From NCBI RefSeq assembly GCF_000219535.2, contig NZ_CP007806.1:626001-690000 (forward strand): 64,000 bases of DNA, given 5' to 3'. Positions 8,661 to 17,529 of this stretch are shown here, piece after piece. Each line of letters opens with the position of its first letter. Position 1 is the first letter of the stretch. The notes beneath the pieces were generated by a model, which worked only from the letters and a program-made list of their open reading frames with translations, had not been told where the DNA came from and ran no database searches. Position numbers and translations under genes: made by a program. Source of the DNA: Brevibacillus laterosporus LMG 15441. GTDB lineage: Bacteria > Bacillota > Bacilli > Brevibacillales > Brevibacillaceae.

Positions 8661-8732
8661 ATGTTAGAGGAGCGTTATGAAAGGTTTGCCATTATTGTTT
8701 TAATGATTGTTTGCTGCTTTGTTGGACTGTAA
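8661..8732 (+). CDS. 23-residue hydrophobic peptide (YjcZ-like?)
   Basis: An open frame of 23 codons plus stop, preceded by AAAGGAG at an ideal 8-base spacing and followed directly by a long terminator hairpin. The peptide has a short charged start (MLEERYERF) and a hydrophobic helix with two Cys. The layout of a polar start, F-A-I-I-V and a terminal G-L recalls the tiny YjcZ-type sporulation membrane peptides of Bacilli, but the Gly/Tyr-rich head of that family is missing, so the family is only a guess. It is far too short for ordinary gene callers. Confidence 0.65.
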   Translation: MLEERYERFAIIVLMIVCCFVGL

Positions 8733-8788
8733 CTAGCAAAAAACGACTGAATGATGATGTCAAAATCAGTCGTTTGTTACTAGTTTTT
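8731..8788 (+). terminator. Long terminator after the 23-aa gene
   Basis: AAACGACTGA pairs with TCAGTCGTTT, and an outer ACTAG/CTAGT extends the stem; TTTTT follows. The stem begins at the stop codon of the small gene. Confidence 0.88.
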
Positions 8789-8949
8789 GATCAGATTTTT
8801 CAACAAAATAATACGTTTTACCCAAGTTTTACATCAATCGACTTATTTTTTCATACTAGATGAAACTATTTGTTAAAAAGAGAGTCTCATTTATATAGAA
8901 ATTTATTTATATATTTCGCAATTATTTCGTAGGAAGGAATTTATAAATT

Positions 8950-11052
8950 ATGCGCAAAGGTATACTTTTTCTCACGTGTCTGATTATGCTGATGTTCGTC
9001 TCAGATCGAAATTCCTACGCGAATCCACCGAGTATCAGGCTAGGTGATGATGTCCTAATCTCGAAATATCATCATCTTATTGATGGGAAAAGGATTGGGT
9101 TGGTTACCAACCAAACGGGAATAAATAGTCAGGGACAAAGCATCATAGATGTTCTGGCCAAATATCATAATGCCACCTTAGCGGCTCTATATGGTCCAGA
9201 GCATGGAATTGATGGGCAGGCTCGGGCTGGTGCCTATGTGGAATCTTATATACATAAAGATTGGAATATTCCCGTCTATAGTTTATATGGTAAAACTAGA
9301 AAACCAACCGCCAATATGCTAAAAAATATTGATGTTTTGGTATTTGATTTGCAAGACATCGGAGCGAGAAGCTACACGTATATATCCACGTTACATGATG
9401 TGATGGAAGCGGCTCGTGAACATAAAAAGCCGCTAATTGTTCTGGATCGTCCTAATCCGTTAGGTGGAAAAATTGTGGATGGTCCAGTCCAAACACCTCC
9501 TTATCTAAGTTTTGTTGGTGTGGACGAGCTACCATTGGCACATGGAATGACGATAGGGGAGCTAGCACAGTTTTTTAATAGAAAAATGGGTGTTCATCTT
9601 ACCATTATCCCCATGGATTACTATGCAAGAGGGATGATTTTTCAGGATACAGGCCTTAAATGGGTGAAAAGCTCTCCGCAGGTTCCTAACCTAGCTTCTG
9701 TCTTTGGTTATCTAGCAACAGGGCTTGGAGAGGGAATCGGCTTACAGCATAGCGATAACTTTAAATGGGTAGGCGCAGAGGGGATACACGCTAACCAGCT
9801 TGCTAAGATGTTAAATGATGCAGATTTACCGGGGGTTGTGTTTGTTCCTGAGACCAAAGGGTTTGCTGGTGGTGTTCGTTTGCAAATTATCGATTACCAT
9901 GCTTTTAATCCGGCACGCACAGGGATGTATGTCTTGGCATACGCTAACCAACTAACCTCATCTGTTATGAAAAATCAAGATAAACGGTTCAATTCAGAAC
10001 AATTTGACAAAATAATGGGAAGCAGTGAACTTCGAAAAGCTTTAGCGCGTAAGGCTTCGCCAGAAGAACTCGAAGCATTGTACGCTCCAATGGTTAATTC
10101 CTTTAAAATGGAACGCTTGCCTTATTTAATTTACGAGGATATTGGCAAGGAGTATATGGGAGCAATTGTGGATTCAGGTAAAAAGGTAACAGTGGAACCA
10201 AAACCGGATACAACGAGTCCAGAACCAACCCCAGAACCAAAGCCAAAACCAGAACCGAATACAACGAAACCGGTGACAAAGCCTAACCCAAAACCTGATG
10301 TAACGACACCAGTACCAGGTACAGAAACAAAACCAAATCCGAATCCAACAACATCAGGACAAAAACCGGACACGACAGCAACGAAACCGGTATCCTCTCA
10401 AAAGGTAGCACATCTTACCTTTGATGATGGACCATCTAATGTTACGGTCCAAATTCTGGATGTTTTGAAGCAACACAATATTAAGGCAACATTCTTTGTT
10501 TTAGGGCGCAATGTTAAAGGAAATGAAGCAATCTTGCGCAGAATGCTAGCAGAAGGACATACCATTGGTAATCATACGCATTCCCATGATTACAATAAAA
10601 TTTATAAAAATCCGCAAGCATTCTTTACTGATCTAAAACAATCCGAAGCAGAAATCCAAAAAATCACAGGGGAAAAACCAACCATGATTCGTTTCCCTGG
10701 CGGTAGTAATAATGGTGTTAGTAAGAAAGCGCAAGATACCACAATCTACGGAGCCAACAAATGGGTCATGAATGATATTGTGAAAGAAGTGAAAAATCAA
10801 GGATATACCTACTTTGATTGGAATGTTAGCTCCGGTGATGCTAGATCGAATAGCTATACCCCTCAAGAAGTCATCAGAAATGTGAAGAATGGCAGTGCAA
10901 ACAAACATGAGGTGGTTATCCTGATGCATGATACCAAGGCAAAAGAAAGCACATTGAAAGCTTTGCCACAGGTCATTGCTGATTTGAAGAAGCAAGGATT
11001 TACATTCGAGGCTCTACAACCAACAAGTAAGACCGTTCAATTTTTAAAATAA
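8950..11052 (+). CDS. Secreted NamZ-type muramidase fused to polysaccharide deacetylase
   Basis: A 700-residue exported protein in three parts. After a signal peptide (cleavage near NSYA, residue 24) residues about 30-405 form a DUF1343/NamZ domain (LVTNQTGI, GPEHGIDGQARAG, LDRPNPLGG), a family shown to remove terminal N-acetylmuramic acid from peptidoglycan fragments. Residues about 415-485 are a Pro/Thr/Lys linker of short repeats. Residues about 486-690 are a NodB-type deacetylase with TFDDGP and HTHSHD metal-binding motifs. The fusion would couple muramidase and deacetylase activity on the cell wall. SD is AGGAAGG; a terminator follows. Confidence 0.9.
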   Translation: MRKGILFLTCLIMLMFVSDRNSYANPPSIRLGDDVLISKYHHLIDGKRIGLVTNQTGINSQGQSIIDVLAKYHNATLAALYGPEHGIDGQARAGAYVESYIHKDWNIPVYSLYGKTRKPTANMLKNIDVLVFDLQDIGARSYTYISTLHDVMEAAREHKKPLIVLDRPNPLGGKIVDGPVQTPPYLSFVGVDELPLAHGMTIGELAQFFNRKMGVHLTIIPMDYYARGMIFQDTGLKWVKSSPQVPNLASVFGYLATGLGEGIGLQHSDNFKWVGAEGIHANQLAKMLNDADLPGVVFVPETKGFAGGVRLQIIDYHAFNPARTGMYVLAYANQLTSSVMKNQDKRFNSEQFDKIMGSSELRKALARKASPEELEALYAPMVNSFKMERLPYLIYEDIGKEYMGAIVDSGKKVTVEPKPDTTSPEPTPEPKPKPEPNTTKPVTKPNPKPDVTTPVPGTETKPNPNPTTSGQKPDTTATKPVSSQKVAHLTFDDGPSNVTVQILDVLKQHNIKATFFVLGRNVKGNEAILRRMLAEGHTIGNHTHSHDYNKIYKNPQAFFTDLKQSEAEIQKITGEKPTMIRFPGGSNNGVSKKAQDTTIYGANKWVMNDIVKEVKNQGYTYFDWNVSSGDARSNSYTPQEVIRNVKNGSANKHEVVILMHDTKAKESTLKALPQVIADLKKQGFTFEALQPTSKTVQFLK

Positions 11053-11061
11053 ACCATCCGA

Positions 11062-11103
11062 AAAAAACCTAGGATCGATGTGGAAACATCACTAGGTTTT
11101 TTC
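11062..11103 (+). terminator. Terminator after the NamZ-deacetylase gene
   Basis: AAAAAACCTAG pairs with CTAGGTTTTTT and an inner GATG/CATC pairing is present. Confidence 0.85.
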
Positions 11104-11257
11104 TATCTTTAAAAAGGAAAAAAACGGCTGAAACGTGAACATGAATGTATTTATAACGGAAAAATGTGGTTATCTAACAAGTTATACTCATACTTACCGG
11201 CTTGTTTACCGAAATAAGAAATAGGGATATTATTTTCGGGGAATAGGGAGTGTCTTG

Positions 11258-12061
11258 ATGGATAAGTCTTCTGTAATAGGAATTATTCTTGGGTTTGTGG
11301 CTGTCTTTGTTGGGATGGTCTTAAAGGGAGCCAGTATTAGTTCTCTAGTTAACCCTGCTGCTTTTCTAATCATTATTGCTGGAACGGTTGCTACTATTTT
11401 TGTAGGCTTCCCTATGGTAGAAGTAAAAAGGATTCCCAAAATCATGAAAGTCCTTTTTACCAATCAACTGGAAGCTGATAAGCGTGAACTGATAAGCCAA
11501 TTCATGACGTGGGCAGGTATTGCCAGACGTGAAGGGTTGCTAGCTTTGGAAAATACAGCTGATGAGATTCAGGACCCGTTTTTACGCAATGGCATGAAGA
11601 TGATTATTGATGGTGGAGAGCCTGAATTTGTTCGCGATGTACTTGATGAAGAAATCAGTGCTATGGAAGAACGTCATCATAGCGGTGCGCTTATCTTTAC
11701 CCAAGCAGGTACATATGCTCCAACGCTAGGGGTTCTAGGTGCGGTTATTGGTTTGATCGCGGCCTTGGGGAATCTTGCTGACGTAGAGGCATTAGGACAC
11801 TCTATCGCGGCTGCCTTCGTAGCAACCTTGCTAGGTATTTTCACAGGTTACGTTATATGGCATCCTTTTGCTAACAAATTGAAACGTAAATCACAACGAG
11901 AAGTTGAAGTAAAACGTATTATGATTGAAGGATTACTATCCATTCAGGCGGGGGTTTCTCCGACTGCTATCGAGCAAAAACTACTGGTTTACATCCCAGT
12001 TGTTGAACGCCAAGCAGTGAAAGAGGGATCTAGCGAGGAGGGAGTCGGCGTTAATGGCTAA
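11258..12061 (+). CDS. motA: Flagellar stator protein MotA
   Basis: A 267-residue membrane protein very close to B. subtilis MotA along its length: four membrane helices, VGMVLKG in the first, RREGLLALE in the cytoplasmic loop, AGTYAPTLGVLGAVIGLIAAL and ATLLGIFTGYVIWHPFANKLKRK in helices 3 and 4. It forms the ion-conducting stator with MotB. ATG 11258 is chosen because GGGAG lies 7 bases upstream. No perfect sigma-D -10 was found upstream; an ACCGAAAT element at 11208 is only a weak match. Confidence 0.95.
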   Translation: MDKSSVIGIILGFVAVFVGMVLKGASISSLVNPAAFLIIIAGTVATIFVGFPMVEVKRIPKIMKVLFTNQLEADKRELISQFMTWAGIARREGLLALENTADEIQDPFLRNGMKMIIDGGEPEFVRDVLDEEISAMEERHHSGALIFTQAGTYAPTLGVLGAVIGLIAALGNLADVEALGHSIAAAFVATLLGIFTGYVIWHPFANKLKRKSQREVEVKRIMIEGLLSIQAGVSPTAIEQKLLVYIPVVERQAVKEGSSEEGVGVNG

Positions 12062-12842
12062 ACGCAAAAAGAAGCATGAAGAGCATATTGATGAAACATG
12101 GCTCATTCCTTATTCGGATTTGCTAACCTTGCTATTAGCCCTCTTTATCGTATTGTTTGCGGCTAGTTCCGTAGATGCTAAGAAGTTTAGCCAATTAGCT
12201 GGATCATTTAATGCAGCTCTGAATGGTGGAGTCAGTGTACTAGATTTTCCTTCACCGGTTGAGCCAATCAACTCTGAAGAGCAATCCCTTATGAAGCCTG
12301 AGGGAAATGAGCAGGTTGTTGACAAGACCAAGTATGAACAACAAATGAAATATCTACAGGAAACAGAGAAGCTTGACCAGCTAAAAAAACAGTTGGATAG
12401 TTATTTGAAAGAGAATAATCTTACAGGCAAATTGCACACGAAGGTCACCGATGAAGGATTGCTAATTACAATTATGGACAACGCCCTTTTTGCATCAGGC
12501 AGTGCAAAGGTGAAACCGGAAGCAAGGAATTTGGCATCTGAGATTTCTAAGCTGTTAGAGCCAGATGGAAGACGAGTAACAGTGTCTGGTCATACGGATA
12601 ATGTACCGATCAGAAACAGTCGATTCGAATCTAACTGGCATCTCAGTTCTGCGCGTGCTATGAATTTTATGACCATCCTATTGGAAAACAAAAAGCTAGA
12701 TCCAAGTAAGTTTAGCACACGTGCATTTGGTGAATTCCAGCCAGTAGCTTCCAATAAGACGAATGACGGTCGCGCAACGAACCGTCGTGTAGAAGTGGCG
12801 ATTCTGCGTAATTTCGAGAAAAACAGTCAAATAACAAAATAA
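12054..12842 (+). CDS. motB: Flagellar stator protein MotB
   Basis: A 262-residue protein with a Lys-rich N-terminus, one membrane helix starting PYSDLLTLLLALF that carries the ion-binding Asp22, a charged linker, and a C-terminal OmpA-like peptidoglycan-binding domain with SGHTDNVPI and NRRVEV. It overlaps motA by 8 bases. Close similarity to B. subtilis MotB suggests proton coupling, though sodium coupling is not excluded by sequence alone. Confidence 0.95.
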   Translation: MAKRKKKHEEHIDETWLIPYSDLLTLLLALFIVLFAASSVDAKKFSQLAGSFNAALNGGVSVLDFPSPVEPINSEEQSLMKPEGNEQVVDKTKYEQQMKYLQETEKLDQLKKQLDSYLKENNLTGKLHTKVTDEGLLITIMDNALFASGSAKVKPEARNLASEISKLLEPDGRRVTVSGHTDNVPIRNSRFESNWHLSSARAMNFMTILLENKKLDPSKFSTRAFGEFQPVASNKTNDGRATNRRVEVAILRNFEKNSQITK

Positions 12843-12872
12843 GCTCGTATCGGAATTCAATATGAGTTTGTT

Positions 12873-12902
12873 AAAAAAGGCCGGTTTATGACGGCCTTTT
12901 TT
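12873..12902 (+). terminator. Terminator of motAB
   Basis: AAAAAAGGCCG pairs with CGGCCTTTTTT across an 8-base loop. Confidence 0.9.
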
Positions 12903-13079
12903 ATTTGGTCATGTGATGGAAGCTAGATGGGGAAAAAAACTTGTATCCCTAAACCTTTTTGAATAACCTTTTATGGAATTTTATGAATACGGATAGCAAT
13001 CTTCTGCTATTCTATAAAACATGAAGAGTTTACCATTCAATGATGTAATGAATATGGTTCCACTGATAGGGGAGGAGTT

Positions 13080-13253
13080 ATGAACAGTATTTGGTGGTTG
13101 CTACTCATTCTATTCATAATTGGCATGCTTTATCATCTCTATCAGATACGCCATGATAAGAAGAGTACATTTGCAAAAGAAGCCCTGTTTCTATTTTACT
13201 TAATAAGCTCGTTGCAGCTATTGATCTTTCTTCTATTTGCTGTGCTGCACTAG
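13080..13253 (+). CDS. 57-residue two-helix membrane protein
   Basis: An open frame starting ATG 13080 with a very strong SD (GGGGAGGAG). The product has two hydrophobic helices (about residues 4-20 and 36-56) separated by a short basic loop with HDKK. No family is recognised. Its last 4 bases overlap tail to tail with the end of the opposite-strand LysE gene, both stops sharing CTAG. The strong SD and consistent helix pattern support a real gene. Confidence 0.7.
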   Translation: MNSIWWLLLILFIIGMLYHLYQIRHDKKSTFAKEALFLFYLISSLQLLIFLLFAVLH

Positions 13254-13867
13254 CTAGAGAGCCCGGAGTAAATGAGATAGGCAGAGGCCAGCCAGATAAG
13301 AATAGCTGCCAGTTTATTAATAACAAGCATGATTCGACCAGTATTATCTACTTTGCCTAGCATCCTACCTGCCCACGCTAGAGATAAGAACCACATCCAC
13401 GAAATAAGTATACATGCCACCGTAAAGGCCACTTTCTCATGACCAGTATAGGCTGTTGAACTGGTTCCAATTACACCAATCGTATCCATAATGGCATGCG
13501 GATTTAAAAGTGAGACAGATGCTGCGAACATGACCTGCTTTCGCCACGTAAAAGAAGCATGGGTAGTCACGTTCGCCGCGTTGGTCGTTGATCTCCAAGT
13601 CATATACCCCAAGTATAGCAAGAAGCAAGCTCCCACTACTACTAAAGCCGTTTTTAACCATACAATTTTCCACAATAGCATGGATACTCCCAAAACTGCG
13701 AGTAAGGTCAGAATCGTATCGCAAATACTAGCTGTAATAATCGAAGGTAGGGCTCGGGTAAACTTCTTATGGGCGGCTCCTTGATTAAAAATAAAGATGT
13801 TTTGTACGCCTAAGGGTAAGATTAGTCCAAATGCTAGCACCATGCCATGTAACCAAGCGAGTACCAT
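13250..13867 (-). CDS. LysE-family amino-acid exporter
   Basis: About 205 residues with six hydrophobic segments and the LysE/ArgO start pattern (GMVLAFGLILPLGVQNIFIFNQGA). These proteins export basic or other amino acids. ATG 13867 is preferred because AGAGG lies 8 bases upstream; an in-frame GTG at 13876 is part of the SD region. It is divergent from a MocR regulator with a perfect inverted repeat between them, so the regulator probably controls this exporter. Confidence 0.87.
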   Translation of the reverse strand: MVLAWLHGMVLAFGLILPLGVQNIFIFNQGAAHKKFTRALPSIITASICDTILTLLAVLGVSMLLWKIVWLKTALVVVGACFLLYLGYMTWRSTTNAANVTTHASFTWRKQVMFAASVSLLNPHAIMDTIGVIGTSSTAYTGHEKVAFTVACILISWMWFLSLAWAGRMLGKVDNTGRIMLVINKLAAILIWLASAYLIYSGLSS

Positions 13868-13930
13868 AATGATCACCTCTTTTTCTTTATTTGTATCTTA
13901 CCTGGAGGAATTTCTACTGTCTGCATCCAA

Positions 13931-13954
13931 TTGGTTGGTTGATCACCCAACCAA
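13931..13954. promoter_or_regulatory. Perfect inverted repeat, candidate MocR operator
   Basis: TTGGTTGG and CCAACCAA, 8-bp arms with an 8-base spacer containing TGATCA, sit midway between the divergent starts of the LysE gene and the MocR gene. The spot and symmetry suit a regulator binding site. It also argues that the MocR coding region begins after it, at 13990. Confidence 0.65.
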
Positions 13955-13989
13955 GTTTAGATTTCTACTTGAACGCAGGGAGGAAGCAT

Positions 13990-15501
13990 GTGAAGAAAAA
14001 AAGGAAACCAAGTATGGTAATAGGCTTGGGAGAATGGAGACCGAAACGGGATGACCCGATCCCTCTTTATCGCCAAATTGCGTCGTATATACGCGAAAAA
14101 ATTAGTGTTGGTGAATGGCCAGTGGGTTATAAAATTCCGCCGGAGCGTACGCTAGCTGTTACCTTTAAAGTGAATCGCAGCACAGTGGTTGCAGCGGTTC
14201 AGGAATTGACTGCGGAGGGCTTAATTCAGGGGAGAAGTGGAAGCGGCACGATAGTCGTGCAACAGCCAGATCCATTTCCTACGCTTCACTGGCCTAGCTA
14301 TGTGAATGCTGGTATGTTTCATCCTAACCTTCCTACCATTCAAGAGATTAATCGACTAGAATTCGTACCGAACATGATACGCTTAGGAACGGGAGAGCCA
14401 TCTAGCGATCTATATCCTCATGCCAACATGAAACAGGTACTAGCTCAGGTGGCTGAAAAAATCCCTTCCCTTGGCTATGAAGAACCCAAAGGGCTGTACA
14501 AGCTCCGCAGGGAGGTCAGCAGACATTTAGCCAAAAAGGGTATAAATGTACCACCTTCATGTATTTTGATCGTCTCAGGGGCTTTACAGGGGCTACAATT
14601 AATTTCATTAGGCTTGATGAACCCTGGAGCAACCATGTTGATGGAAAAGCCCTCATATTTATATTCATTAAATCTATTACCATCTACGGGTATCCGAATG
14701 AAAGGGATTGAACTGGATGCACAAGGAATATCCCAGCGGGCTCTACTAGCAGGTATCCAGCAGCAGACGGCGCAGATGCTGTATACGATTCCTACTTTTC
14801 AAAATCCAACTGGTAAGGTATTAAGTGAGAGTGGCAGAGAGCAGTTGCTGAAGCTGTGCCAACAAGAGCGCATCGCTTTAATAGAAGACGATGTGTATTC
14901 GGATTTGTGGTTGGATGAAGAGCCGCCTTTACCGATTAAGGCGTTAGACCAAAAAGGGACCGTACTGTATGTAGGCAGTATGTCTAAAACGATCAGCCCC
15001 GGTTTGCGCATCGGATGGCTGGTGGCACCAGAAACAGTGATAGACCGTTTGGCTGACTTAAAGATGCAGACGGATTATGGAGCCAGCTCCCTCTCACAAT
15101 GGACTGTGTATGAGTGGCTAGCAAGCGGATTGTACGAACAGCATTTACTTTATGTGAGAGAGCAGCTTCGAGCTAGAAGAGATTTTATGCTAGCTTTACT
15201 CGAACGATATTTTAATGATCTAGCTACATGGTCTATTCCAGCAGGGGGGTTTTATATCTGGCTTTGCTTTTTACATGAGAAGATATCCATGCGTTCCTTG
15301 TTTAAAAGAGCCCAGCAGCAATCCATCCTATTAAATCCAGGTAATCTATATGATCCCCTGGATGATACCCATTTACGGCTCTCTTACTCGTATGCTAGCT
15401 ACGAACAATTGGAATTCGGGATGAAGCAGTTGGCTCAAATCGTCAGGAACTTGGTGGAATGCCCACGAGGATGTTGCGACAATTACAAAAAACAGCTATA
15501 G
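13990..15501 (+). CDS. MocR/GabR-type GntR regulator with aminotransferase fold
   Basis: A 503-residue regulator. Residues about 10-95 form a GntR winged helix (PIPLYRQIASYIREKI, PPERTLA, VNRSTVVAAVQEL), then a linker and a fold-type-I PLP aminotransferase domain with the PLP-lysine segment GSMSKTISPGLRIGW and YTIPTFQNPTGKV. MocR proteins sense amino acids or vitamin B6 compounds through this domain. GTG 13990 is chosen because GGGAGG lies 6 bases upstream; upstream in-frame codons run through the operator-like repeat. The likely target is the divergent LysE exporter. Confidence 0.9.
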   Translation: MKKKRKPSMVIGLGEWRPKRDDPIPLYRQIASYIREKISVGEWPVGYKIPPERTLAVTFKVNRSTVVAAVQELTAEGLIQGRSGSGTIVVQQPDPFPTLHWPSYVNAGMFHPNLPTIQEINRLEFVPNMIRLGTGEPSSDLYPHANMKQVLAQVAEKIPSLGYEEPKGLYKLRREVSRHLAKKGINVPPSCILIVSGALQGLQLISLGLMNPGATMLMEKPSYLYSLNLLPSTGIRMKGIELDAQGISQRALLAGIQQQTAQMLYTIPTFQNPTGKVLSESGREQLLKLCQQERIALIEDDVYSDLWLDEEPPLPIKALDQKGTVLYVGSMSKTISPGLRIGWLVAPETVIDRLADLKMQTDYGASSLSQWTVYEWLASGLYEQHLLYVREQLRARRDFMLALLERYFNDLATWSIPAGGFYIWLCFLHEKISMRSLFKRAQQQSILLNPGNLYDPLDDTHLRLSYSYASYEQLEFGMKQLAQIVRNLVECPRGCCDNYKKQL

Positions 15502-15548
15502 TGATTACTGATACACTGGGCTTTCGTCTGTAGAAAGGAACATGTAGA

Positions 15549-15776
15549 ATGTCAAATGATCTACGCATCTGTGATGAGTGCAAAGGATACAACGCCGAAG
15601 AATTCGCGGAACGGTTAAAAGAGATGGTTCCGGATGCGAAGGTAGAAATCGGCTGTCAAAATATGTGCGGTCATTGCTTAAAGCGAGCTTTTATTTATGC
15701 AAATGGACGTTGGTTTATTGGGAATAATGAAGAAGAACTAGTAAAAAAAATGCAACCGCACATTAAAAGGAAATAA
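15549..15776 (+). CDS. DUF1450 family protein (YuzB-like)
   Basis: A 75-residue cytoplasmic protein with the DUF1450 pattern: CDECKGYN near residue 8, then IGCQNMCGHCLKRAFIYANG. The conserved Cys residues suggest metal or redox function, but the role is unknown. It resembles B. subtilis YuzB. AAAGGAACATGTAGA precedes the start, and a strong bidirectional terminator follows. Confidence 0.87.
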   Translation: MSNDLRICDECKGYNAEEFAERLKEMVPDAKVEIGCQNMCGHCLKRAFIYANGRWFIGNNEEELVKKMQPHIKRK

Positions 15777-15811
15777 TAGACCGATTGCTATTCTCGGTCA
15801 TTCTCCAAACA

Positions 15812-15862
15812 AAAAGACAAAATCTCTGCTTACAAGCAAGCGGTGATTTTGTCTTTTTTTCT
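15812..15862. terminator. Bidirectional terminator between DUF1450 and S2P genes
   Basis: AAAAAGACAAAATC pairs with GATTTTGTCTTTTT, with GCTT/AGC pairing inside. It serves convergent genes. Confidence 0.9.
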
Positions 15863-15867
15863 ACAAA

Positions 15868-17112
15868 CTATGCTGTTTTCATTACCTGTCGCCATTCTAA
15901 TAACATTTGATCAGAATAGAAGTAAAAAGCGGCTAACAGTCCGGCTAGCACTAGATAAGCAAGTAACACCTTCCAACGCGTAGCAGCGCTTGCTTCATAG
16001 TAACCAGCCTGGTGTTCCAGTTCTTTATTCATGTCAGCTAGCTTTAATTCCGTACTGGATATGGTGTGTTGTAAAATTCCCTGCTCAGCTTGGGACGTAT
16101 CCTGCTCTGTTGGGGGAATATGATCCGCAGCATTTGCAGTGTGTTCAGAAACGGCCTGAGCCTCTGTAGCTGATGCAGTAGTATCGGAATATTGATTCCA
16201 CGCATTCCGATATTGCTCTTGCTCGTGAGCGACCAATAACTCCCAGCGTTTTATGATAAATTGGCGATCAAGCTGGAGCTTCTTATAAGCCAATTTTTTC
16301 TCTTCCTGAAACAAAGGAAAAGTAAAGGGCTTTTTTGGCTGAGCTTTTTGCGTTTGCAGGTATAAACGTTGCAGATCGTATCTTTCCTGCGATGTAGGAG
16401 GCTCAACGATCCAACGCGAAAGTTCCTGATGAAGCTGCTCCCATTTATCACGTTCATATTGAAGCTGTTTATGTTTGTAATCGCTGGTAAGATGCGACCA
16501 CCACGAAAACATCCCAAAGATGAAAATCAGCACGAGCATAGGACTTGGTGAAAAGAAGATAAAAGCTCCTAAAATAAGTAAACCTAAAAACCAAATATTA
16601 GGGGATAAAACTCCTACGATACGACCTCCATCAAGTGGAGAAACCGGAAGTAAATTAAATAGGTTAAGAATCGCTCCCAAATGAATGACTAATGCCCATA
16701 ATGGGTCTTCTGTATAGATATATAGTGGGATGGCGGGCAAAAACGAAAGTAATCCAGCGAGTGGACCCCCATAGGCTAGAAATGCTTCTGTTGTTGCATC
16801 GCGCGGCAGTTCTTTTAAATTAATGAAAGCTCCAACAAAAGGAATAAACATGGGCAAGCCTGTATTAATTCCTTTGATCCGCGCGGCAATTACGTGTCCT
16901 AATTCATGAATAAAAATCAAGTAGATAAGGGCGACTGCAAATTTCCATCCAAATACAACAGCATAAAAATAAAGAGCAACTCCCATGCTGATAATGGTTC
17001 CTGTAAATTTAAATCCTTTCAAAAAGAGAAAAATAAATTTAAACTTTGTCAGTAAAAACAGCCCAATCGCTACTAAAATCGAACGATTTGCATTTTTTGA
17101 TTTGGCGGACAT
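15868..17112 (-). CDS. Site-2 protease family (M50) membrane metalloprotease
   Basis: A 414-residue membrane protein. The zinc motif H69-E-L-G-H73 lies in a membrane helix, and the second metal motif S-P-L-D161-G-G follows in another, both diagnostic of site-2 proteases. Residues about 210-290 form a charged, coiled-coil-like cytoplasmic region, followed by a low-complexity Ala/Thr stretch and a single C-terminal helix. There is no PDZ domain. Substrate unknown; family members cleave membrane-bound regulators. SD AGGAGG precedes the start. Confidence 0.88.
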   Translation of the reverse strand: MSAKSKNANRSILVAIGLFLLTKFKFIFLFLKGFKFTGTIISMGVALYFYAVVFGWKFAVALIYLIFIHELGHVIAARIKGINTGLPMFIPFVGAFINLKELPRDATTEAFLAYGGPLAGLLSFLPAIPLYIYTEDPLWALVIHLGAILNLFNLLPVSPLDGGRIVGVLSPNIWFLGLLILGAFIFFSPSPMLVLIFIFGMFSWWSHLTSDYKHKQLQYERDKWEQLHQELSRWIVEPPTSQERYDLQRLYLQTQKAQPKKPFTFPLFQEEKKLAYKKLQLDRQFIIKRWELLVAHEQEQYRNAWNQYSDTTASATEAQAVSEHTANAADHIPPTEQDTSQAEQGILQHTISSTELKLADMNKELEHQAGYYEASAATRWKVLLAYLVLAGLLAAFYFYSDQMLLEWRQVMKTA

Positions 17113-17178
17113 GATTTGAATTCCTCCTGGAAATACGTGGTTTCTTTACTAATACGATTCAACATACAGAATGGTTTC

Positions 17179-17478
17179 CTAAGGTTGCAAACCCGGATTC
17201 GTAAACATAAAGCCGTATTCTCCTAACTGCTCATCATATGATAAAGTGCCTCCATCAAAATACCAAAAATCACTGGGGCGAATCACGAAGCGCAGACCTG
17301 CTACTTCATAGAGGGCATCATCGGATTGAAGCTGATCCTTTTCTACAGCATAAAACAACCCCCCAGTACCTGGTCCAGAGGTTCTAACATACAGACGAAT
17401 GGTTTCACCAGGGATAAACCCAGCATATTTTTGATATGCCTTTGAAAATTCAGGCGTTATTGTTAATTGAAGTTTCAT
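17179..17478 (-). CDS. HesB/YneR-like protein without cluster cysteines
   Basis: A 99-residue protein of the HesB-like family similar to B. subtilis YneR: ETIRLYVRTSGPG in the first half and FVIRPSDFWYFDGGTLSYDE in the second. The Fe-S scaffold relatives (IscA/SufA) use three conserved Cys; this protein has no Cys at all, so it cannot bind a cluster in the usual way. Function unknown. AAAGGAAAC precedes the ATG. Confidence 0.8.
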   Translation of the reverse strand: MKLQLTITPEFSKAYQKYAGFIPGETIRLYVRTSGPGTGGLFYAVEKDQLQSDDALYEVAGLRFVIRPSDFWYFDGGTLSYDEQLGEYGFMFTNPGLQP

Positions 17479-17529
17479 TGAGATCGTTTCCTTTCTGGCA
17501 TTTCAGTTGCTTTTGTTATTGTAGCATAA

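Noticed and set aside
10131-10373. Gly/Phe-rich minus-strand frame inside the NamZ-deacetylase gene
   Set aside because: A shadow of the Pro/Thr/Lys linker repeat on the other strand.
11208-11215. Sigma-D -10 for motAB (ACCGAAAT)
   Set aside because: Two mismatches to GCCGATAT and no suitable -35.
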